In this document: piece by piece, positions 52,199 through 61,700 of the stretch
Layout of the letters: each line of letters opens with the position of its first letter
Numbering within the stretch: the stretch's first letter is position 1
Origin: Ceratopteris richardii
Lineage: Eukaryota > Streptophyta > Polypodiopsida > Polypodiales > Pteridaceae
Direction: 5' to 3'
DNA: 64,000 nt
Assembly: GCA_020310875.1 (NCBI GenBank)
Contig: CM035408.1
Coordinates: 142,674,407 to 142,738,406, forward strand
Translations under genes and position numbers: made by a program
Notes under the pieces: generated by a model
Database searches by the model: none
What the model was told of the DNA's origin: nothing
Seen by the model: the letters and a program-made list of their open reading frames with translations, nothing else

Positions 52199-53191
52199 AT
52201 GCTAGCCATGAAAACCATAGAGGAGACCATACTCAAGTCTGAATATTTCTCGAACTTGGCTCCTAGGCGGTTGATAACTAGCTCAGAGTTACAATATAAA
52301 CCTTATTTTGTATTGTTGGCGGACTACAATGCTGAGATCAAACGCATAACCAACAAGTATTCCTCTTTCGCAACACAGTTCGAACCCGAGGACATCCCAG
52401 AGGCAGCCAAAAAAGGGGCTATATTCCAGCCCATATGGAGGCAAAAGTTACTGGAGACCTATCCGAAAATGTTACGAACATGGGATCATGCTCCCATGCA
52501 TCTGAAATATAACCCATGCTTTGGATCGGTACAAAGAAGACACTCCTGGAAAGCATTCGCCATCAAGGTTCAGAACAATGTGAATTGCAAACAGTGGCTG
52601 AACTACCCCAAAATCGCACCACCAACAGGCTCACCTACAACAGCGTACATGATGGCTACCATCCGATATTGGCTTCCACGCCTCCACTCCATGCCAGATG
52701 TGGCTGCACAGATGCTACTCAAGATATTTGATATGATGCAGGTTGTGCTCAAAACCTTCCGCAACGTATGTAACATTCAGCCTCCGATTCCTCGCTTCAT
52801 CAATGGTAATTATGACCTCCTGTATGATATGAGCACAACCCCAAGCATACGAGTTGCTTATGCATGGCACACATGCATCAGATATCTCCCTGCCTGCTAT
52901 AAGCAAACTTTCGACAACATGTTCACCACGAGATTTTGGGAAGCACATTCTGAGGTATTTGCACCACGACCAACCCACTTACTGCAACTATTTGCGTGCG
53001 AGCAAGCAATGCATTCAGAACTCTACACTACGCCACAGCCTAACATGCCTGGAGCCGTGAATTGGGATGCCCTCCAGAGCGATTTGGTCCGGGGACTACG
53101 TATAAAAGAACAAGAATTGGCAACCGACCTCCTACAAAAGTACATCGATCAAACAGTGGAGCAGAGGTCTGTCAGAGGCGACACACACTAG
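52199..53191 (+). CDS. Gypsy-B 3' ORF-b: unrecognised 330-aa protein
   Basis: 330 codons with an ATG directly after the TAG of ORF-a and in the same frame, so the two may be one protein of about 810 aa split by a nonsense change. The sequence looks globular: mixed helices, many aromatic residues (PIWRQKLLETYPKMLRTWDH, RRHSWKAFAIKVQNN, YLPACYKQTFDNMFTTRFWE) and few low-complexity runs. No retroelement, protease or membrane motif was recognised. It stops 11 nt before the 3' LTR, so its end overlaps the polypurine tract. Long open length in a young element supports a real gene. Its function is unknown. Confidence 0.65.
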   Translation: MLAMKTIEETILKSEYFSNLAPRRLITSSELQYKPYFVLLADYNAEIKRITNKYSSFATQFEPEDIPEAAKKGAIFQPIWRQKLLETYPKMLRTWDHAPMHLKYNPCFGSVQRRHSWKAFAIKVQNNVNCKQWLNYPKIAPPTGSPTTAYMMATIRYWLPRLHSMPDVAAQMLLKIFDMMQVVLKTFRNVCNIQPPIPRFINGNYDLLYDMSTTPSIRVAYAWHTCIRYLPACYKQTFDNMFTTRFWEAHSEVFAPRPTHLLQLFACEQAMHSELYTTPQPNMPGAVNWDALQSDLVRGLRIKEQELATDLLQKYIDQTVEQRSVRGDTH

Positions 53192-53202
53192 GGGGGGGAG
53201 AG
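53190..53202 (+). promoter_or_regulatory. Gypsy-B polypurine tract
   Basis: aggggggggagag immediately before the 3' LTR. Confidence 0.93.
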
Positions 53203-53782
53203 TGTTGACAGTATACGGGAAGAAGCAAGTACGGACACACATGCAGATCTAGCACTAAGGCAACCCTTCATTTTTTCCAAAACCCTTACATCATTTTAAA
53301 GTGATTCTCATCACTGAAAACCCCTGTAAATACCATTTTCACCTTTTTGTAGCTCCATTTTGTACAAGCCGAGGAGTCCTTGAGCTTGAGGAGCCTTAGA
53401 AGTAGTTTCTTGCCAATTTTCATATTTTTTAGATCTCGTTTGAGCCCTCAAATAAACCCTGGAACCTAATTTTTAACTAGGCCAGACACTAGGTCTGGAC
53501 AGGGCCAAAGCTAGGCAAAAACTATAAATAGAGCTAGAGAGCTCATTTTTGAGGTAGCTTCTTGTAGTTTTGAGCTTGTATGAGAACTTTGTTGCAATAG
53601 AAGTGATTCCATTGTCTTACTCTCTTTGTTCTTGCCGTGTGTGCGCGTGTGTGTGTATGTGTGTGCATGTTAGTGTGCTTCTCACTCACACATTTGTGCC
53701 TTCACTTGCTCGAGGTCTTCATACCATCCTCATGTCTTCCCGGATTGACATTAAAGGAGGTGCTACTCATCACTGAGCTACA
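53203..53782 (+). repeat. Gypsy-B 3' LTR
   Basis: 580 bp, same length as the 5' LTR with about 9 substitutions by eye. Followed by gtgct at 53783-53787. Confidence 0.95.
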
Positions 53783-53787
53783 GTGCT

Positions 53788-54042
53788 GGTCAAACTTCTG
53801 CCACGACCATCTTCACTCACAGTTAGAGCGCATTGGAAGTTGCGAGGAACCCTGTGTTCCCTGATCACACTAAGCACATTGAGGTGCATTATCACTATGT
53901 CAGGGAGAGGTTATCTGCTAGGGAGATCAACTTGGCATATGTGCCCACGCAGGAGAACATTGCAGACCTTTTCATGAAGGCTCTGCCTAGGGAGAAGTTT
54001 GAAGCTTTCCGCAAAGCTTTGGGCTTACTTCCTTTTGTGGAG
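53788..54042 (+). pseudogene. Copia-B piece 3: RNase H C-terminus
   Basis: Resumes the RNase H after Gypsy-B. DHTKHIEVHYHYVRERLSA, VPTQENIADLFMKALP and FRKALGLLPFVE then TGA at about 54040-54042 form the typical Ty1/copia RNase H end (HIEVRYHFVRE...ADIFTK-type). A frame change lies between the TSD and this section. Confidence 0.9.
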
Positions 54043-54107
54043 TGATTTCCACATAGCTTGGCACTTCCTTATACATGAGTGCCAGATCCTTGTTCACCGC
54101 ATCACTC

Positions 54108-54118
54108 CCAAGGGGATT
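54108..54118 (+). promoter_or_regulatory. Copia-B polypurine tract
   Basis: ccaaggggatt directly precedes the 3' LTR start TGTTGATATA. Confidence 0.75.
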
Positions 54119-54348
54119 TGTTGATATATTTAGGTAGTGATGTGTGTGAACACACTAGGACCGCCGGGGCACTTTTTTCCCTCTTTAGGAAGGGTTTTTC
54201 CCCTCGGCTTGTATATACGCCTATTGCCCTAATGGGCTACTTATCTTTGTACATTATCTAGTAATACATTCAGTATTGTGTGTTGTGCTCCAAGCTTCTT
54301 CTTCTTCCTTGTCTGTTCGCGTGCTTCCGTAGACGTCTAACTCCAACA
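54119..54348 (+). repeat. Copia-B 3' LTR
   Basis: About 230 bp from TGTTGATATATTTAGG to AACTCCAACA, a short LTR typical of some plant copia families, with TATA-like tatatacg near 54213. No 5' partner was seen at the left, so neither the LTR divergence nor the target duplication (tacac would follow at 54349) can be verified. Confidence 0.75.
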
Positions 54349-54455
54349 TACACAATACGGATCCCCACTTTCTAGCGATAATATATCAAGGGCCACACCC
54401 TCATTTTGAATTGAGGGTCTAGTGGTTTTACCATTACAAAAAATGATCCCCAACT
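54349..54455. other. Short spacer between elements
   Basis: 107 bp not assignable to either neighbouring element. Probably the original host DNA. No gene seen. caact at 54451-54455 should be the left target duplication of Copia-A2, but its partner is outside the window. Confidence 0.5.
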
Positions 54456-55487
54456 TGATGGAGAGTGTTAATCTCCAAAAGAACAAGCTACTCTTGAAGT
54501 TAGAGAACCTCTATATCAAGAGTAACTCAAATCATTCACCAATTTAAAGGATCACTGATCAATTGTCAAAATTTTGATCAAACTGTGAAGAAGGTGATTA
54601 CACATAAAGTTTGCTGCACATAACTCTCTCATTGACTAATCAAATGTGTAAAGTTTTTGATAAAAATTTGCACAAGGTGTTGCCTGTAGTTTGCACACCT
54701 CCTCCAAGTTAAATCACTTCAAACAATTTAGTAGATCTTGAGAAATGAACTTAACAAGTCACGTATGTCTAAAATTGCTCTTCTGAAAAGTCGATTTAGA
54801 CACCTGTAACTTCTAACACTTGGTTCTCTTAATCTAGAACCCATTTATGCAAATGATTTTAGCCACAGATAGCTTATCTTCCAACTTAAAGATTGAGTGC
54901 TTGCTTGCTCAAAAATTTAGACTGTGGAAGGAGAACTGACCAGAACATTAACATCGAATTTTGCGCCTGTTTTAGGAACCAGTGAACACTTCTTCACATA
55001 TGAATGTTCCTACTCATAATTCTCATAGTTTGTTTACAATTAGGCTCTCAAACTTTAACCATAGACTTACTAACTATGTATTTAGACATCTACAAAAGGA
55101 TTCTTGAAATGATCAAGCACAGAAGGAGAATGCACAGAAAGATCGGGCGCAACATTTTCATTTATGAGAAATTCTTACATCTGAATAATGAGAGAGATTC
55201 TACTCACTTCTAAAAGTCTAATGACATTTAATTCTTCTCAATTCTTGTTCTCACATAATCTCTCTACTTTTCCCCGACATTTTCTTTGTATATATAGGAA
55301 AAGTTTTACAAGCTCATGACCATACAAAAGTATGTGATGATCTGACTCTAAAATAATGTACATATGTATACACATCTTTATCTCCATGATATGCACTTCC
55401 TTCATGCTTCATGACCTGGTCTTTTCTTTAGTCCTTGACTTCAATTCTTCATCCAAAACTTCAATTGTTGATTGCCCTGCACCAACA
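54456..55487 (-). repeat. Copia-A2 3' LTR (intact family LTR)
   Basis: About 1,032 bp from TGATGGAGAG to CACCAACA on the plus strand, homologous to both remnant LTRs of Copia-A and the reference for its deletions. A TATA-like tatatatagg is near 55290. Confidence 0.88.
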
Positions 55488-55500
55488 GCTCCCCCTCAAT
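55488..55500 (-). promoter_or_regulatory. Copia-A2 polypurine tract
   Basis: Minus-strand ATTGAGGGGGAGC immediately before the 3' LTR (TGTTGGTGCA in sense). Confidence 0.88.
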
Positions 55501-55969
55501 CATCAATTGAGGTTTTACCTATCTTCTTTATGCCTGCCATGTCTTTGAATCTCTGTAGCTTTGGTCCATCCAAGCTTCTGGTTAGCATATCAGCTATCTG
55601 ATCTTTTTTTGAAGTATGTATGACTTCAATCTCTTTATCCATCACCTTCTCTGTTAGAAATTGATACTGAATCTCAATGTGTTTAGTCCTGGCATGAAAC
55701 ACATGATTAGCAGCTAAATACAAAGAACTCATGTTATCTCCATGAATAGTGGGTATACTCTGAATGATGTCAAAACTCTTCATCAGAGTCTTAAGCCATA
55801 TTACTTCCTTTGCAGCTTCAACCATACCTTTGTACTCAGCCTCTATAGATGATAAAGCAACTGTGTGTTGCTTCTTTTGAACACCAAGAAATTAACTTAT
55901 CTCCCACATAACACAAGTATCCATATGTTGATCTCCTATCATCAGGATTACTTGCCCAATCTGCATCAC
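55496..55969 (-). pseudogene. Copia-A2 RNase H, split by Gypsy-D
   Basis: Sense order: DADWASNPDDRRSTYGYLCYVG, KLISWCSKEATHS, a frame break near 55836, then VEAAKEVIWLKTLMKSFDI, HVFHARTKHIEIQYQFLTEK and KKDQIADMLTRSLDG, a typical Ty1/copia RNase H C-terminal domain. The upstream end is cut at 55969 by Gypsy-D. The rest of Copia-A2 must lie beyond the right edge. Confidence 0.9.
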
Positions 55970-56579
55970 TGCTAGAACTCAAGGTCAAGCACAAGCATGG
56001 AAGCACATCAGAAAGGTGGACACACACAAGAAGAAGGAGTAAGTAGGGGGCTCCAAGAAGTACATGTCAAATTATCAGAAGAATCCCCTACAAAAATAGT
56101 GATTTCCATCACTAAAACCATTGTAAATACCATTTTCTATTTTTGTAGCTCCATTTTGTGCAAGCCGAGGAGTCCTCGAGCTTGAGGAGCATTAGAAGTA
56201 TCATCCTACCAATTTTCATAATTTTTAGACTCCGTTTGAGCCTTCAAATAAGCCCTAGAACCTAATTTTTAACTAGGCCGGACACTAGGTCTGGACAGGG
56301 CCAAAACTAGTCCAAAAACTATAAAAAGAGCTAGAGAGCTCATTTTTGGGGTTGGCTTCTTGTAGATTTCAGTTTTGTAATAGATTTCTCTAGTAATAGA
56401 AAATCCTTCCATTGTTCCTCTCTTTGATCTTACTTTGTGCGCGTGTGTGTGTATGTGTGTGCATGTTTGTGTGCTTTCACTCACGCACTTGTGCCTTCAC
56501 TTGCTCGTGGTCTTCATACCGGTCCTCACGTCTCCGCGGATTGACAAATAAAGGAGGTGGTGCTTACGCTTGAGCTACA
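55970..56579 (+). repeat. Gypsy-D 5' LTR
   Basis: About 610 bp, TGCTAGAACTC to GAGCTACA, homologous to the Gypsy-C LTR with roughly 10% difference by eye and a largely replaced segment at about 56350-56405. TATA-like tataaaaagagc near 56322. Confidence 0.88.
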
Positions 56580-56587
56580 CCAAATTT

Positions 56588-56605
56588 TGGCGCCGTTGCC
56601 GGGGA
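56588..56605 (+). promoter_or_regulatory. Gypsy-D primer binding site, tRNA-Asp
   Basis: TGGCGCCGTTGCCGGGGA, 8 nt after the LTR, identical to the other gypsy PBSs. Confidence 0.93.
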
Positions 56606-58719
56606 GAGAGCTTCGAGGACGAGCGTTGTGATGGTAAGATCGTAGATTTGCGACGTTGGAAGGTAAAAAAACTGTCATTTCAGTTCCTTTTCTGTTTTTT
56701 CCTCTTCTTCTTCATCATCATCATCATCTCCACCTTGTTCCATCTTCTTCTTCATAGAAATTTCTTGTTTTTTAGTGCATTTTCACCATCTTCATACCAT
56801 TTTTCATGCATTATTGTGTGGGAAGGAGTTAGGAGAAGCAAGGGAGAGCAAGCGCTGTGTTTTTTTCATGATTTTCTGCTCATACGGAGCTCGCCATAGC
56901 CGGCGCTCAGAAATTTGAATTTCCCGCCAAAAAACGCGATTCTGTGATGAAAATCGCGATTCTGTGAAAATTCAAAATTTTTTGAAAAATCACGATTTTC
57001 AGTTTTCCCGCCTAAAAGTTGGCTGAAAAATCACGATTCTGTGGTCATTCTCAGAATCGCGATTCTGTGTTTGTGCTCAAAATCGCGATTTTCACAAATC
57101 ACGATTTTCAGCAAAAAAACACGATTTTGAGAAAACACGATTCCCTACTCAAAATCGCGATTCTCAAAAAATCACGATTTTCAGTAAAAACACGATTTTG
57201 GGAAAAAAGTGATTCTATAAAAACACGATTCTCTGCTCAAAATCGCGATTTTCTAAAAACACGATTCTGTGCTCAAAATCGCGATTTTCATGCCAAAAAT
57301 ACGATTCTGCAAAAACACGATTTTGTGAAAAAAACACGATTCTCTGAAGTCAACATCGCGATTTTCATGTCAAAAACACGATTTTGAGAAAATACGATTT
57401 TCAGTGGGCTCAAAATCGCGATTCTCACAAATCACGATTTTCAGCCAAAAAGACGATTTTGTGAAAAAAGGCGATTCTGTGAAAACACGAATTTTTGCTC
57501 AAAATCGCGATTTTAAGAAACACGATTTTGTGCTCAACATCGCGATTTTCATGCCAAAAACACGATTCTGAGAAAATACGATTTTCAGCGGACTCAAAAT
57601 CGCGATTCTCACAAATCACGATTTTCAGCAAAAAAAACGATTTTGTGAATCACGATTCTCTGAGTCAAAATCGCGATTCTCAAAAAATACGATTCTGTGC
57701 TCAAAATCGCGATTTTCATGTCAAAAAACATGATTCTCTAAAACACGATTCTGTGCTCAAAATCGCGATTTTCATATCAAAAGAAACACGATTTTCTAAA
57801 AAGATGATTTTCAGCGGGCTCAAAATCGCGATTCTCACAAATCACGATTTTCAGCCAAAAACACGATTTTGTGCTCAACATCGCGATTTTCATGCCAAAA
57901 ACACGATTCTGAGAAAACACGATTTTGTGAAAAAAACACGATTTTGTAAATCACGATTCTCTGAGTCAAAATCGCGATTCTCAAAAAATACGATTCTGTG
58001 CTCAAAATCGCGATTTTCATGTCAAAAAACACGATTCTGTGCTCAAAATCGCGATTTTCATATCAAAAGAAACACGATTTTCTAAAAAGACGATTTTCAG
58101 CGGGCTCAAAATCGCGATTCTCACAAATCACGATTTTCAGCCAAAAACACGATTTTGTGCTCAACATCGCGATTTTCATGCCAAAAACACGATTCTGAGA
58201 AAACACGATTTTGTGAAAAAAACACGATTTTGTAAATCACGATTCTCTGAGTCAAAATCGCGATTTTCAAAAACCCGATTTTGTGCTCAACATCGTGATT
58301 TTCAAAAACCCGATTTTGTGCTCAACATCGCGATTTTCAAAAACCCGATTTTGTGCTCAACATCGCGATTCTCTGAAAGTTCACAAAATCGCGATTCTCT
58401 GAAAGTTCACAAAATCGCGATTCTCTGGAAGTTCACAAAATCGCGATTTTCTCCAAAGGTCCTGTTTGCCTGTTTTGACCCCCAGGAGCCTGAATTGGCA
58501 TAACTTTTTCATCCAAAGTCCATTTTTTGAGCTCTATAGCTCGTTGGAAAGCTCGTTTCAAATCCTACACGACCTCAACTGTTTTTTTTCAAGAATAATG
58601 CGTTGATTTTGAGATAGGATAATTTGAAGTTGACCCTCAAGTGGGACTAGGGAACCAAGGGGACTCCAAAGAATTTTGAACCATACCAAGGGGAAAATTT
58701 GGACTCTTGACTAAAGCTT
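56606..58719 (+). other. Gypsy-D 5' leader
   Basis: About 2.1 kb. It holds ATGGTAAGA (56631-56639), a CAT-rich trinucleotide stretch (about 56706-56730), the TCGCGA array, the conserved GCCTGAATTGGCATAACTTT block (about 58489), and a pyrimidine tract ending ttttttttcaag (about 58580-58592) that resembles a 3' splice site. The long frames here are translations of the array and are not genes. Confidence 0.8.
56930..58450 (+). repeat. Gypsy-D leader array, TCGCGA core
   Basis: About 1.5 kb of imperfect units alternating aaaatcgcgatt with aaacacgatt, nearly twice the Gypsy-C array. A higher-order duplication of 286 bp is visible: the block starting near 57795 recurs near 58081. Confidence 0.93.
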
Positions 58720-61700
58720 ATGAACCTGAGATCTGGTAGACACTTAGGCAAGGATAAACAAAGCATTAGATCTTCTGAGGCTAGTGTCAACCATACATCC
58801 AAGTCTTGGGCACAACAACTAAGTGGTCATCTTTTACTAAGTTCAGACACAAGTGATTCAGAAATGTCTTTTAGTATGGGAAAACCTGCAGGTGGCTCGG
58901 GGACTGCCCACTTACAAACACCAGAAGGTCCCTATAAGACACAGTTGGAATATATTCGGACCAACCAATTAGGTGCTCGCATCTATGAGGATGGTCTGAG
59001 GCGATCAGTGGTCCAACTCAAAAATCCAGATCAATCCTTTGGACTTGAACACCCGGTGGTCAAGTTCGAAGAGGGTTCATACATTGATAAGGAAGGAACC
59101 ATGTATGTGGTCACCAACCTACCAGATAGGACTGATGAGTTTGGAAATGTCATTCCTGAGAATGAAATAGGAGACCTAGAACAAGGAAATGTAGGACAAG
59201 GACCCCAGACTCCTAGAGGTAAGTCAGTTTTGACCCGTGTGATCACTCCAGACTGGATCCCTCAAGATAACAAAAGCATAGAACTATTTTTGAATAGAGA
59301 AACAGAGGAAGCCTTTTGGAGATTCAAGCCAGATCAACCTAGCCAATTGGGCATAGTCATCATCTACGAGTTCAAGGATCCAAAGTTGCCAGGCAAAGTT
59401 GTTTACCTAGATAACACATCAGAGAAAATTTTCTTGGTAACAGAACATGATAGACATGCATATACTTGGAAGAATGAATTGATTTTCCCCCCACCAAGAT
59501 CCAATGTTTCCCGTGGCCTCCAAGGTGTAGGATCTTCCCACGCTCATGAAGCCCAGAGAGAAAGAACTAGAGAGAGACCTGAGGTAAGTTTTGCACACAC
59601 CGTGGGCAGGAATAGATCAGGATTTGAAAATGAAAGACCTGAAAGAGAGAGATATCAAGCACATAGGCAAAAAAGAGATGAACATGATTTTCCATTGCCT
59701 AGACCCCGAGAGCACCCAAGAACCCTTAGACCCACTCAAGTGATCAAGGCAATGAAGAATTATTTTGACGGGTCAGGAGATCCTTATGATCATGTGGCCG
59801 AGTTCAAACAAGTGTTAAGAGCTGAACAGGTTGAGGATTTATTCACCCAATACGAGGCATTTGGTTTGACTCTTAAGGGCACTGCCTTGGCTTGGTTTCA
59901 ACCATTGAGTAGTCGCAACTATCGCGATATAGGTCAACTGCTAGACGAATTTATTGTAGAATTTTCCAAGAGTGGTATCAGGCATAACACATCATCCTTG
60001 ATCCACAGTTTCAAGCAGACACCCCAAGAAACAGTGCGACTAGCAGGTAGAAGGTTCAGACAGTACCTAGAAAGATGCCCTGCTCCCGAGTTACCCACAC
60101 CAGCCAAACAAGTGGCTTTGTTCTTAGATGGCTTACTGAGCACAAAGTTAAGATCATATGTATATTTGAAAGAGCCTAGATCCATAGAAGAGTGCGTGCG
60201 GACATGCATTGACATAGAAGATAACTTGGGTGAGGAGTTAGGATTGTCCAAACTCTACAAAGATTCGGATAGTTCTACTAGTCATACTTCAAAGATCTCC
60301 ACATAAATAGAAGAGATAGCTGAGCAGGTTGCCAAGAAGCTGGGAGTCCAAAATAAACAAACACAGAGAGTCACTCTAGTGAATCGGTGTTATACTTGTG
60401 GGGGCGACCACATGGCTAATGTATGCCCAATGCAAAACCAAAACATTAGAGAAAGGAATGCTCCATATTGCACTATTGAGAGAAAATACACAAACCACAC
60501 GGCTCAAGATTGTCCCTACAATAGGCAGGCTGTTAGACAGAATTATCAGCAACCTTACCCACAAGGTAGATATCAGAACCAATACCAACAGCCATATTAT
60601 AGACCACAACAGCAATATCAGGTACCATATAGGCCACAACCTGTCTTGGGAAACCAACCACCAGCTCCAGCCAACGTGATTCCAGTCAAATATGCTGGGG
60701 GAGAAGAAAATCCAAATAGAGCATTGGTGCCACTAACCCCATTGATACCAGATAATGACTCTCATGCTCATTGTTCAGACTACTCCCATGAAGGTAGTCC
60801 ACATGCTTATTACACAGAGTCACCTGAACATAGTGAGATTTACTCGTATCAATATGAGGTACCACCTATGGAGCAAAATTGGGAGCCAGAATACTCCAAT
60901 GTCATGTACACAAATCCTAACCCTAGGCCCCAATTGAGACAAATGAGACCACAAGCCCCTAGAGGATCTTGTTTTAGATGTCAAGGTGATCATTTCATTC
61001 GTGACTGTCCCCACCCATCATCTCCGAGTCAAGGACAGGCTATCACAATACAGGCTTTTTGCCCTGATTGTGGCAAAGACCATCTCCCTAGAGATTGTCC
61101 AAGAAACCCCTCCAGCGCACCCAAGATTACACCCATTAATGTGGTAGGCTTAGTGGCGGATTCAAGTTCAAGTAGCAGTAATGTGGCTCCTATACAAGCT
61201 GTCACTAGAGCACAAGCCTTAAAACAGGATAAACCAGTAGAACAATCAGAGTCGAGTGAGTCGGGAGAGCCTAGTAAGAGGAAAACAAGAACATGGAAGG
61301 ATACCAGAGAGAAGGCCAATCGCAAGTGGAATAAAAAGTTATTGGAACTAGAAGAAAGCTTAAAAGAAGTGAAAACAAAAATAGAAGACATTGCATCTCA
61401 AAGCTCCTCGCATGCTGAAACTCCATCCACTCCACCTCATCCCACCCCACCACCCATTGTAAATAGACCACAACCAGGGTCTGTTCTTGCAGATCCAACC
61501 CCAGAAGGCTTGGACATGATGTTCAAGGCCTACCAGGCTCGACTTCAAGAAGGGCCTACAGCTGCAAACCTAGACAAGAGTTACCCTAGAGCGGACTTAG
61601 AGATTGAACGGATGAAAATGTGCATGAAAATGGTAGAACAAGCTCAAGCTATACTTGAGACTAGTCAAAAGTTCAATCAGTCAAACTCTGTCAAAGGGGA

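Larger units (their letters stand above)
39201..53782 (+). mobile_element. Gypsy-B: Ty3/gypsy retrotransposon with expanded 3' coding module
   Basis: A complete 14,582-bp element. It has 580-bp LTRs (39201-39780 and 53203-53782) with about 9 mismatches by eye, tRNA-Asp PBS, repeat-rich leader, gag-pol and a chain of downstream frames, then a G-rich polypurine tract. Gag-pol is one frame interrupted by two stops (TAG 42874-42876 and TGA 43438-43440). The element is related to Gypsy-C/D in polyprotein and in LTR blocks but belongs to a distinct subfamily. It sits in the RNase H gene of Copia-B. Confidence 0.95.

Noticed and set aside
50756..53191. Env-like gene in Gypsy-B, by position
   Set aside because: No signal peptide, transmembrane segment or glycoprotein-like Cys pattern is visible. 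The content is coiled coil plus a soluble-looking domain.
57019..58503. Several overlapping open frames of 60-196 codons in the Gypsy-D leader
   Set aside because: They are translations of the TCGCGA array (endless KSRFS/NRDF/KHDF-type repeats), open in several frames because the repeat lacks stops.
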